Below are positions 55,771 through 64,000 of a stretch of 64,000 nucleotides of DNA, piece by piece (within the stretch, counting starts at the first letter, position 1; each line of letters begins with the position of its first letter). The DNA lies in the NCBI GenBank assembly GCA_025331565.1, contig JAFREQ010000091.1, positions 1,000,001-1,064,000 of the forward strand. Reading direction: 5' to 3'. Origin of the DNA: Holacanthus passer. Its lineage: Eukaryota; Chordata; Actinopteri; Pomacanthidae. The position numbers and the translations under genes were made by a program. The notes below the pieces were generated by a model that was given only the letters and a program-made list of their open reading frames with translations, made no database searches and had not been told where the DNA came from.

Positions 55771-56340
55771 GTTTTTTGTTTGTTTGTTATTATTTCCCAT
55801 CATTCAGGCCTGAAAAGCTCAGGTTTGTGGCTGGCTTTTCTGCTGTTGCAGCCAGTGTTGTGGGCTTGTCCTTCAAACTGAAGGAGGATCTGGGGCATAT
55901 TGTTCATGTTTCCCTTTTTTTTCTGTTGCAAGTCTGGGAGGTACTGAAAGATGTGTATTTGCGCTTGTACCTGGGTCCTACGGGGCAGTCATTTTAGCCA
56001 GGGGACAAGGCTGAGGGCAAAAAATTACCTTTCCTCCTCATCATTATATGGAGCATGGGGTGGCAAAGGGACTTTTCTGCTGTCAGAACAGCTGTTGCTG
56101 AGCAGTCTCTGCACCTGTATATCACTGCCTTTTCTCCTTTCTCCTAACCTGTGCAGATTGTGTAGCAGATCCTGATGACATGGCATGCACTCTGGGGTGT
56201 GGTAGGGGGCTGACAAACCTCTGTGCAACTTCTGTGGGATGTGGATCGGGCCTCGAAGCCAGTCGAGATGGATCTGCCATCTCCTCATCTAGCCCAAGCT
56301 GAGATCCACGGGTGTGCCTTCCTCCAGATCCAGAGGCTGA
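55771..56340 (-). pseudogene. MADF/BESS-like accessory protein fragment (second Harbinger)
   Basis: The minus strand, across shifting frames, reads a Ser/Pro/Thr-rich linker with 'SSGSATQSAQVRRKEKRQ' (about 56140-56200), then 'FFALSLVPWLK' plus 'LPRRTQVQAQIHIFQYLPDL' (about 55935-56030). That is the hydrophobic pattern of a C-terminal BESS motif, as in MADF proteins encoded by Harbinger elements. Several stops make it a relic. It is head-to-head with a transposase-like scrap at 56740-57000 (+). Confidence 0.45.
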
Positions 56341-56739
56341 AGACTACCTTTAGAGATAAGAATAAAACTATGTTTGTTATAAATTGAAAATACAACACAA
56401 TTGTGAGTAACAGCATTTAGTACAAATGTTAATAAAAGGCAATTGTTTTTGTGCAAAATGTACTATATGTTGTATGGATAGTTTCAACTCGTCTAACCTT
56501 TTGGACTGCAAGTGTGGCCGTAAGAAGGACATAACATTGATATATATGACTTCTTGACACTGCCATCAGTGGAGACACCTGGACTATTATTTTATTTTTC
56601 AGGAAGCAGTAAAGCAGTCTTCCACTGTGACAGAGTAACACACATACATTTGTAACACAGAATATAATTAGAACATTCTTTTTTCTTTCTTTCTTATTTT
56701 TTCAGGAGAAAACTTTGACAACCTGACATTCCAGTATCA

Positions 56740-57000
56740 ACTATAGAGGAGCACTGTGTTCCGGTACACATGACCTGCGAGGTTACAGAGAGGTGGATGA
56801 TGGCAATGCAGTTTCCAAGGCCAACAAAGCTGAGAGACACGGTATAAAAACTCTGGAGCAAGTGGAATTTCCCAAACTGCCTGTGCGAGTAAACACATGA
56901 CCATAATGGCACCACACAAATCACTTTGCACTTTAACTCCAAGAACATATTTTCAGGGCCTTCTGTTGCCCTGTCCCAACATTTTTTAGATGCAGTGCTA
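56740..57000 (+). pseudogene. Harbinger transposase scrap
   Basis: The + strand reads 'WSKWNFPNCLCE', stop, then 'THDHNGTTQITLHFNSKNIF' and 'SGPSVALSQHFLDAVL'. 'W-x-W-x-FPNC' directly before the first-Asp block, followed by an N-x-K-x-x-FS element, is the DDE_Tnp_4 arrangement. The expected D-G at the catalytic position is altered (C-E-stop). The later catalytic blocks are not found in the following sequence. Its neighbour on the minus strand supports the assignment. Confidence 0.4.
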
Positions 57001-57724
57001 GCATCATACTCTGAATAAATATATATTTAAATATGTTTGTGACAAAAAGCGAATCAGGGTTGTACATTTGATCACACAGTGTCAATTCTGTTTTTTTTAA
57101 TACATTTGTTGGTATTGATCTCTCTCAGCTGTTGTTTGTTGACATCCTGCTTTTGCAAAGCTGATTGTGTCACTTCTTCAGCTTCTTTTTCTTTGGCATG
57201 TTTGATAGTGTATTGCTACTTCCCCTAGCTGTTAAATTCTGCTTGTGAATTTTTTTTTTTGTTTTTTTTTTTGGAGCTGTGCTTTCTTTCTTCTTCATTT
57301 TCTTATTAATGCAGATTGACTTCAATAGAAGGTGTTTATCGACACAGCGTTCCACTGTCTTTTGTACCTTTACATTCTGATTGGCTTTTTTAGTAATATT
57401 TAACCTTGCTGCAGTTCTTGTTCTTTCAGAGAAAATTGACCAATTGCAGTTCAGAATGTCATTAATGAATTAAATGTGAACAGTGGTGCCGGACTTAGAG
57501 ACACAGAGACATAGAGGACAGGTTTCTTAAACTAGCTTTCCATGTTCTTGTGTATCCACTTGTTAGTTTTTTATACAACCTTTCATTGTCTACATGTGAA
57601 TTACCAGCTATCTCAAAATGTGCACGCATGACTTGACTCTTTAAAGAAGATGATGTAAGGTTTAATAACAACAACTGAAACACAAGAAGAGTATCAGCAG
57701 CTCCTCAATCCTGTTAAGCAGTCA
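57001..57724. other. Plain intergenic sequence
   Basis: T/A-rich stretch at 57250-57300 gives a Lys-rich minus frame (57170-57355) that is composition, not a gene. Confidence 0.5.
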
Positions 57725-58060
57725 TTAGTGATTAGTTTTGATGATATTTGGTCACAAACCAAAGTACAGGACAAATTACATTTGACCTGATGATGGTGCC
57801 AGACGATAAGTCAGATGATCACCAAAGTGAATGCAATTTATCCTGAGGTCTTGAATGGCAAATTTTGTGGCAATCCAAAACACTTACTAATTTCACTCAA
57901 AATCATAAACCAGCCTCATATTGGCACCAAAGGAAAAGTCAGGAGTTCACCAAAGTGTCTGCACCAAATTCTATAGTAATCCGTCCAATAGTTGATGAGA
58001 TATTTCAGTCTGGACCAGAGTGCTGGCCACCATATCAACATCTCATCCATGGAGCCAATC
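57725..58060 (-). repeat. High-copy teleost interspersed repeat, copy 4 (two inner units)
   Basis: Contains 'gatatttggtcacaaaccaa', 'ctgatgatggtgccagacga', then 'caaaggaaaagtcaggagtt' and 'ccgtccaatagttgatgaga' with 'atttcagtctggaccagag'. Two similar units (about 57785-57880 and 57920-58020) lie head to tail. This is the reverse complement of the block at 3385-3530. Confidence 0.65.
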
Positions 58061-59225
58061 TGCTCCAGCTCCAGCAAGAAACTCCCTGTACAACCATAAC
58101 CTGAAATGCAAATACAGTACTTCCCCAAAATACTGTAAATATTCCTTTAACGTTAAACTCCCCCACCTCAGAGGAGAAGGTGTGTTATACCTTCCTGGTC
58201 CTCTCTAAGGCCTGAACATAAAGCCTGCTGTGTAATCATTTATTGAAAATCTAATGACATCTTGAAGAAAGCTTTGTTGTTTGGCCCAAACAACAAAAAA
58301 CACTAATGTTTGCGATGAAATAACTAATCTAATCTACACAAAATAAAAAAGGAAAATATAATTAATATAACTGAAAGTATCTTCCTCCTTAAAGAGTAAC
58401 AAAAGAAAAGAAGTGAGAAAAGCACTTGATAGTACTGCTTTTGGAGGCTGGTGAGAAAATGATGCTCCCTCTAAGAGCTGCTAATGTGAACTTACAGACC
58501 AATATTGTGAGCCCACACATAAGCAACTTCTCCCACTTCATCCTGACACGACAGTACAGGAGAAGGAAAACGTAAGGAAAAGCAAGACTTTAACAACAAA
58601 TTTTGACGATGAAAAAAATTATGCTACCTATAGAATCAGGCTAAAACAGTCCTCAATTTAGGTGTCACTAAAGTGACAACAGCCAGCACTAAATTTTTAA
58701 AAGTACTGCAGAAGGCTTGTCTCATTTATGTGCATACAGTACTATTCACTCATCAGTAAAATTACACATCACATTTAGAATCCAGTTTGTGACTTCAGTA
58801 CTTCAGTGCCAGCTTGAAGGGGAACCATTAAGACTTGATTACGCAAATGATTACGCAGAAATGCTGGAGCTTTTCATACATTCATTAGTTTCTGCTTTGA
58901 ATTTTCAGAATAACAAGGAAGGCATGCTAAAGACATGAGACGATAACTACGGTGTACAGAGTGTAAAAGCTATTGGAGATTTTTGAAATTGGGATCCTCT
59001 CTGCTGAATTGATTCATTGAGAAATTATACTTATCCTTCATATGCTTGGACTCACGATGTTCTGGGGTGTGTGTCATTACCTTCATCTTCATCATCACTG
59101 ACAATTATGTATAATTAAGATTAAATATTTTATGAAACTGTCTATTTATGCTATGAAAGAGGAAATCTTAAATATAAATACACAGTTATTTCTCAAACTG
59201 GTTTTGTCAAAACTGGTGAAAACTG
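58061..59225. other. Plain intergenic sequence
   Basis: No gene or element terminus was recognised. The open frame at 58717-58938 has no domain. Confidence 0.5.
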
Positions 59226-60678
59226 AAGGGTTGAGTATTCCTTTATTAGTTAAGCAAAGTCTTCTAAATCTACATAAGCTACATTCCCCCCCAGAATATC
59301 CACTGGAACCAGCCAAGAATGACAGGCTCGGGGGGGGATGGCCTTGCTGTAATTCATAGAAATGTTTTTTTTTGTCGCTCGGCTGCTTCTCCGCCTTTGA
59401 GAGTCTTAGTTTTATTTTGCAAAATGTGTTGCCCATTTTATATGTCTGATCTACCATCCCCGACAGCTCAGTTTTATTCAGGAATTCTCTGACCTTTTAT
59501 CAATCATTATGGTACATTATGACAGAGTTCTTATGCTTGGTGATTTTAATATTCATATGTGTCGCCCCTCTTCCTCTTTTACTTCTGCCTTTATCAAACT
59601 TTAGATATTTTTTGTGAAGCAGCCCAGCCATGACAAAGGGCACACACTTGACCTTGTGCTCTCTCATGGTTTCTGTGTGGATGATGTGAACTTGGTTGAT
59701 TTTGCCATCTCTGATCACAGAGCAGTGCTCTTCCAGGTTCCTCTCCCTTCTGCTGAGCCCCAACCCCCCCCAAATTCACTCCCACCCCTTAAATTCACTC
59801 TCCATTCCTTGTTTTTGTGAAGCCTTTGCTGTCACAAATGCACCTTTTAATACAGGTCACTGAGCTGGCCTCCCTGTAGATGAACATGTCAGTGTTTTTA
59901 ACAGCACCTGCACAAACTTTTTGGACTCGATAGCTCCAATTAGATTTAAAAAATGTAAACATTCCGCTCTGCCTTGGTTTAATGAACATTTAAGGAACTT
60001 AAAGAGACAATGCAGGAAGGCAGAGTGGAAATGGGAAAAGGATAAATGTACTGACTCCCTTGCTTCTCTTAAAGACTTGATGTTTCTCTATCAGCATTCT
60101 GTCAAAAAAGAGAAGAATTCGTACTTTTCTGACCTGATCACTAAAAGGGGGAACAATCGTAGAATCCTCTTTAAAAGCATTAATTCTGTGATCGGTCCTC
60201 CACCTAGCCACCCTGTTGAATCCACACCAGAGCGCTGTGAAGAATTTCTTGCTTATTTCTACAATAAAATTGTGGAGATTTGACAGAACATCAATGTTGT
60301 TCGGTCAGAACTGGATATGGACTCCGACCCTCCTCCTCCTTCTACTCTGGACCACTTTGATGAGATTTCTTTGCCAACCTTGGAACGCACTGTTGCTCTT
60401 GCAAGATCGTCCACCTGCCCCTCAGACTGCGTTCCCACGTGGTTTTTAAAAGCTGTACTTCAGATGGTTGGTCCAGACATTTTAGCCATCATAAACTGCT
60501 CCCTGTCCACGGGAATCTGCCCCTCATCTTTTAAACATGCAAATGTTTTCCCTCTTTCAAAGAAGCCCTCACTAGACCCCTCTGTTTTAAGCAATTTCAG
60601 TCCCATCTCCAAGTTGGCTTTTTTATCAAAGATTTTAGAAAAAACTGTCTCTTTACATCTTATTTCTTTTATGAATAC
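59226..60678 (+). pseudogene. L2-like LINE: endonuclease and N-terminal reverse transcriptase
   Basis: A 5'-truncated non-LTR retrotransposon. In order: 'RLGGGDGLAVIHRN' (about 59328-59370) and 'VLMLGDFNIH' (59527-59556), then 'HDKGHTLDLVLSHGF' (about 59632-59676) and 'FAISDHRAVLFQVPL' (about 59701-59745). These belong to an apurinic-type endonuclease, including the catalytic G-D-x-N and S-D-H motifs. Then a connecting region (open frame 59921-60283) leads to reverse transcriptase motifs 'STCPSDCVPTWFLKAV' and 'FKHANVFPLSKKPSLDPSVL' with 'FSPISKLAFLSKILEK' (open frame 60317-60709). Frames are broken at least three times. It is interrupted at 60679 by a solo LTR and continues at 61074. Confidence 0.85.
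60675..60678. repeat. Target-site duplication ATAC (left)
   Basis: Matches 61070-61073; abuts TGTAGTG of the nested LTR. Confidence 0.75.
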
Positions 60679-61069
60679 TGTAGTGTCTTGTCTTCTTCAG
60701 CTTTACTAATGTGGTTTGCAGCTATTTAGTGGAAGTGTGAATCTCTGTTTTTTCCTGGATTGAGGGTTAAAGGTTAAGATAGGAGATAAGATAAGTAGAT
60801 TCCTGTAGACTAGGTGTTACTTTTACAACTTTAGCAGATGTTCAACAAATGGTCTGGTTGTAAAAGGTGGGGTTAGGAGGGGTAAAGAAACCACATATAA
60901 GGATAGCAGTTTGGGCTGAAGGAGAGAGATCTCACAATTGGCACCAGAGACTCTCAGATTCGGCCGGTTTTTGACATTGTTCTTTTCTGTGTAATAAAGT
61001 CTTTTTATGCACAAGTGAAGATGTGTCACGGTGGTCACTTCTTTTCATCACACACATCAAGAAACAACA
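60679..61069 (+). mobile_element. Solo LTR nested in the L2-like LINE (391 bp)
   Basis: Begins TGTAGTG and ends CAACA, flanked by ATAC on both sides. It has a TATA-like 'cacatataagg' at about 60892 and an AATAAA signal at about 60993, spaced as U3/R in a short LTR. The host LINE sequence reads 'HLISFMN' before it and 'KFQSCFCTLHSTETALVYVT' after it, which confirms this is an insertion inside a reverse transcriptase gene. The GATAAGATAAG near 60790 belongs to this LTR and not to the retroposon-tail family. Confidence 0.8.
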
Positions 61070-61073
61070 ATAC
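61070..61073. repeat. Target-site duplication ATAC (right)
   Basis: Right copy of the 4-bp duplication. Confidence 0.75.
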
Positions 61074-61937
61074 CAATAAATAAATTTCAGTCTTGTTTCT
61101 GCACCCTACATAGCACTGAGACTGCTCTGGTCTACGTCACCAATGACGCTGACTTGTATTCAATTTTTATTTTGCTTGACCTCAGCTGAGCCTTTCATAC
61201 AGTGGACCATGATATCTTAATCAACCATCTGAAGAATCATGTTGGCATCAGTGATGTGGCTCTTGGTTTATCTCTTATTTGACAAACAGATCCTTCTATG
61301 TTAGTCTTGGAGATGCCTCCTCCTCTTGTGCTGCTCTTGCTGAAATCAGGAATTGGATGTCCAAAAACTTCCTGCAATTAAATGACTCAAAATCAGACAT
61401 CATCTTGGACCCAGTTCTAACAGGATTAATAACCTCTCCTCTAGTCTGAGTGCCTTATCTAATAATGTTCATGAAGAGGCCCGCAACTCAGGTGTAATCT
61501 TTGACCTGTCCTTTGATTCTCAGGTGACTAAAGTAGTGCAGTCCTGCTTTGCTCAGCTGAGACAGCTAACTAAGATCAGGTCATTCCTCTCCCCAGCAGA
61601 CTTAGAAAAGGTCACACATGCTTTCATCTCCTCCAGACTTGACTACCGCAATACACTGTTCATCAGCAGGCGCAATATTCAAAGGTTTTTAACACACACC
61701 AAGAGGAGTGCCCACATTGCACCTCTCCTTTCTGCCCTTCACTGGCTGCCTGTGAGTTCTAGAATTGATTTTAAGATTCTACTGCATGTTTCAAAGTCTT
61801 GAACGATCTGGCTCCTGCCTATATCTAAGATTTGTTGACTCCCTATAAGCCAGACCAATGCTTGAGACCCTCTGACAGGCACTTTGTAACTCTGTTTCGT
61901 AAAGTGCTATACAAATAAAATTATTATTATTATTATA
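61074..61937 (+). pseudogene. L2-like LINE: reverse transcriptase 3' half and tail
   Basis: Continues with 'FQSCFCTLHSTETALVYVTN' and 'HTVDHDILINHLKNHVGISD'. The sequence then passes directly from 'YVSLGDASSSCAAL' to 'AEIRNWMSKNFLQLNDSKSD' (about 61297-61400). The segment that should hold the catalytic Y-A-D-D box is absent. The C-terminal part follows: 'LRQLTKIRSFLSPADLEKVT', 'HAFISSRLDY' and 'IAPLLSALHWLPV' (open frame 61524-61802). The element ends 'aaagtgctatacaaataaaa' and an ATT tail at 61920-61936, the usual L2-type terminus. Confidence 0.85.
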
Positions 61938-62456
61938 AACTATATGTAAACATTATAATATCTGAAAAATGCATTGTCACAAAGCTGAAAGGAGGACTGT
62001 TTTTCTTAACTCATGAAAATGGTGTGTTGGTTTTGACAGGATAGAGGAAATAGACGACATGAAGAAGATAGGAAGGAAAAGATTGTACTAAAGGTTAACA
62101 CTTGTAATCCATTACAGTGTTAGAGAGTGTGGGGCAAATGAATATATGGGAGCAAGCTAATGATTTGACAGTTTAACAGTACACGTTTATGACAAGACAT
62201 GCATATATACAACCTATGAAGTCTATGCACACAAACTCATTATTATGCAGAATATTCCATCTCCCACTCACATACAAAAAATGAAGCCTCGTTGCTGTAA
62301 TTCCATTCATAATCGATTGCCTTGGATGCATTCAAGTATTCATGATGCTCTCAGTTCAGATGCCTTCATGGGTGTTGTTGCATTGCAGTATTTCTACAGA
62401 CTGAAGCCACATGGTTTATAAAAAATGTAAAGCAAGTTTCCAAGTAATGGTGTAAA
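61938..62456. other. Plain intergenic sequence
   Basis: No coding or element feature recognised between the two LINEs. Confidence 0.5.
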
Positions 62457-62457
62457 T

Positions 62458-62514
<57 letters not shown>
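62457..62514. repeat. (GATA)n microsatellite = tail of the minus-strand LINE
   Basis: About fourteen pure GATA units. On the minus strand this is a TATC array directly following the LINE 3' UTR. Confidence 0.95.
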
Positions 62515-62970
62515 GTACTTTGTTGTGGCAGCTGCAGTTGAAAACAAAACAGCACAGCACAACACATATCACATTAAATACCCAAAAACCACTGATCCTG
62601 TCAGTAATAATATAGAAGTAGGTGTGATGTGCAAGATAAAGCAAAAAAAAAGAACATTGAGTGACCAGATATAGTGCAAACAGATCAGAAACTATCAGTA
62701 AATTACAGCATTGTGAGTCCAGTGTTTTCTCTGCCCGACTGAGCTGCAGAGTTAAACAGTCTTATTACTTGTGGCAGGAAAGATTTCCTGTATCTGTCCT
62801 TGTGACAGTGGAGCTGAATCAGTCTATTGGAGAATGAGCTCCTGTCCAGCAGCTGGTGGAGAGGGTGGTCGGGGTTATCCAGAATGGGTAACAGTCTGAT
62901 TAATCCAAGGGTAGGGCTAAAATAGATGAAAAAAGAAGGAAAATGGTGTGCAGCAGAGGCCAAGATATCC
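62457..62970 (-). pseudogene. Rex1/CR1-like LINE, 3' end with C-terminal codons
   Basis: The minus strand from about 62925 reads 'LGLIRLLPILDNPDHPLHQL' and 'LDRSSFSNRLIQLHCHKDRY', then 'RKSFLPQVIRLFNSA'. It stops at 62703, followed by a ~190-base 3' UTR and the TATC tail. 'HPLH---RSSFS-RL--L--HK-R-RKSFLP-AIRL-N' is the C-terminal signature of Rex1/CR1-type LINE proteins in fish. The 5' part, including the reverse transcriptase core, is absent, as is usual for 5'-truncated insertions. The terminal ~75 codons are intact. Confidence 0.75.
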
Positions 62971-63544
62971 TGATTTTAAGTTTTTATTATGGGTCAAGCT
63001 ACAAAACACTGGATCCTACATTGTCCATGATGCAACTGGACAGTGTCTTACATTATACCCTTTAGCCAGGTACACACTCAGCAGGTCTAGTTTGTATTCT
63101 GTTGAATATTTTAAATCTCAAACTCAGATAACCTCCATGGCATCATCAGGATTATCTTTCAAACTTTAGATAAATATATAAAACAGCTGTTTGCGCACTA
63201 GGAGGCTGAGTAGCATTCCAAAAAGAAACCGATCTAAATGTATAACATCTGTGGAGCACGTCTTTAATTTTAAAATTCTGAAACACATTTGTGTTAGTTA
63301 TGCTGTGCTTATGGAAACCTTACAGGGTTGCCCTTTTCCCTGGTATCATGCCACTTTTAAGCCTCATAATCGTGACTGAAATGTTCTAACCTTTTATGTA
63401 CTAAGTTCTGTCAAGTCTGTCATTCATCTCATTATATTCAGAGGATATTAAAAAAAAAATGATTGAGATATCACTATTTAACATAGATTACTATCAAAAA
63501 GGTAATGAATGTGCACTTAAAGTTGCACTGATAACTAGTGTGGT
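62971..63544. other. Unassigned sequence
   Basis: A 73-codon frame (62948-63169) overlaps the LINE edge and shows no domain. A-run at 63453-63461. No feature recognised. Confidence 0.45.
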
Positions 63545-63665
63545 GTTTCACCTGAAGAATGTAAGTCCAATAGTCACTCTGTTTTTGGTATCCACAAACT
63601 CCTGATGGAAATATGTGGCTCTTTAGCTATTAAACACTCTAAAACTAAACTGCTCCATATCTATT
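63545..63665 (+). repeat. Dispersed repeat B, copy 2
   Basis: 'gatggaaatatgtggctctt' with surrounding text is a diverged match to 'gaaggaaatatctggctctt' at about 32795. Orientation is the same. Confidence 0.45.
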
Positions 63666-63820
63666 AAGTGGGGTCCAAAGGTCTGAGACCACATTAAAAA
63701 TATTTTCACATAAACCTGGAAAAGGATTGAAGGTTGAGAGAAGTTATGACATGTAAAATGAAGAGGAAATATTTAAGATTCTGCACTATTTCTAGGTCAA
63801 CAATCAGATTTTATCAAACT

Positions 63821-64000
63821 TGTTGTGGTGGGTTTTTGGTTTAGAGCAACAATGGCAGAAGCAGAAACAGAATAGTGGTTGAAAAAAAATTTCTTTAATG
63901 AAAATTATGGCAAAAACTCAGGTGGAGGTTTCTGGAGGCAGGCTGGCTGCTGAGCAGCGAAGATGGTTGAACTGGTGAGGGCTGCGGCTGGAAACTCAGG
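63821..64000 (-). mobile_element. LTR-like 3' end, cut by the window edge (minus)
   Basis: TGTTGTGGTGGGTTTTTGGT at 63821, read on the minus strand, is an LTR-like 3' end ('accaaaaacccaccacaaca'). An ATTAAAG signal lies about 75 bases further in (about 63893-63899 on +). The flank AAACT (63816-63820) would be the target duplication. The rest lies outside the window, so this is provisional. Confidence 0.4.

Noticed and set aside
57170..57355. Lys-rich minus-strand small protein
   Set aside because: Encoded by T-runs; low-complexity composition only.
60777..60800. GATAAGATAAG as another retroposon-tail copy
   Set aside because: The segment is inside the 391-bp LTR and lacks the GGGACGAATAAAGG block.
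1..64000. CRISPR arrays, bacterial operons, ribosome-binding sites or prophage
   Set aside because: The sequence is vertebrate nuclear DNA; the short-unit repeats are microsatellites without spacers.

Overview
The window looks like nuclear DNA of a ray-finned fish, probably a percomorph. The evidence is the mix of mobile elements (piggyBac, Harbinger with its MADF/BESS partner, hAT, Tc1/mariner, DIRS1-like, Ty3/Gypsy LTRs, L2/Rex1-like LINEs), the dense CA/GT, GATA and CT microsatellites, and several high-copy interspersed repeats typical of teleosts. I found no host protein-coding gene, rRNA or intact tRNA. Most open frames are short and chance-like, and the few that read as protein belong to decayed mobile elements. 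The window is best read as intergenic (or large-intron) sequence filled with layered transposon insertions. Family names come from recognising short motifs by eye, not from a search.

Layout. 0-5.3 kb: a LINE/SINE tail, a retroposon 3' tail and one copy of a high-copy teleost repeat. 5.3-11.8 kb: the most structured part. A DIRS1-like tyrosine-recombinase element is split by a solo LTR (6104-6899, with target-site duplication CAGGT) and by about 4 kb holding a decayed Harbinger (MADF/BESS gene on +, transposase on -). The Harbinger is itself split by a piggyBac deletion derivative (7926-9597, TTAA duplication, 15-bp perfect inverted termini). 11.8-22.2 kb: mostly plain sequence, a second solo LTR (16748-17463, duplication TAGGC), and two near-identical inverted copies of one repeat, 3.3 kb apart. 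22-41 kb: plain AT-rich sequence with microsatellites, a hAT-like MITE at 27 kb, retroposon tails, a tRNA-Arg-like fragment and a Tc1 transposase scrap.

41.9-48.3 kb: a second nested cluster. It has piggyBac-like ends around a LINE C-terminal fragment, a teleost repeat broken by an LTR-like piece, a hAT transposase pseudogene interrupted by a Gypsy LTR plus gag scrap, a hAT-type terminal fragment, and two spliced exons of an IS630/Tc1-like helix-turn-helix protein. 50-52 kb: a ~200-bp direct duplication and an LTR-like insertion. 54.7-57 kb: a 574-bp terminal-inverted-repeat MITE and a second Harbinger remnant. 59.2-62 kb: an L2-like LINE (endonuclease plus reverse transcriptase, both broken) carrying a nested 391-bp solo LTR with duplication ATAC. 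62.4-63 kb: the 3' end of a Rex1/CR1-like LINE. The right edge cuts through another LTR-like sequence.

I saw no new gene system. What is worth a second look is the insertion stratigraphy, the piggyBac deletion derivative that keeps both terminal protein domains, and the long inverted repeat.
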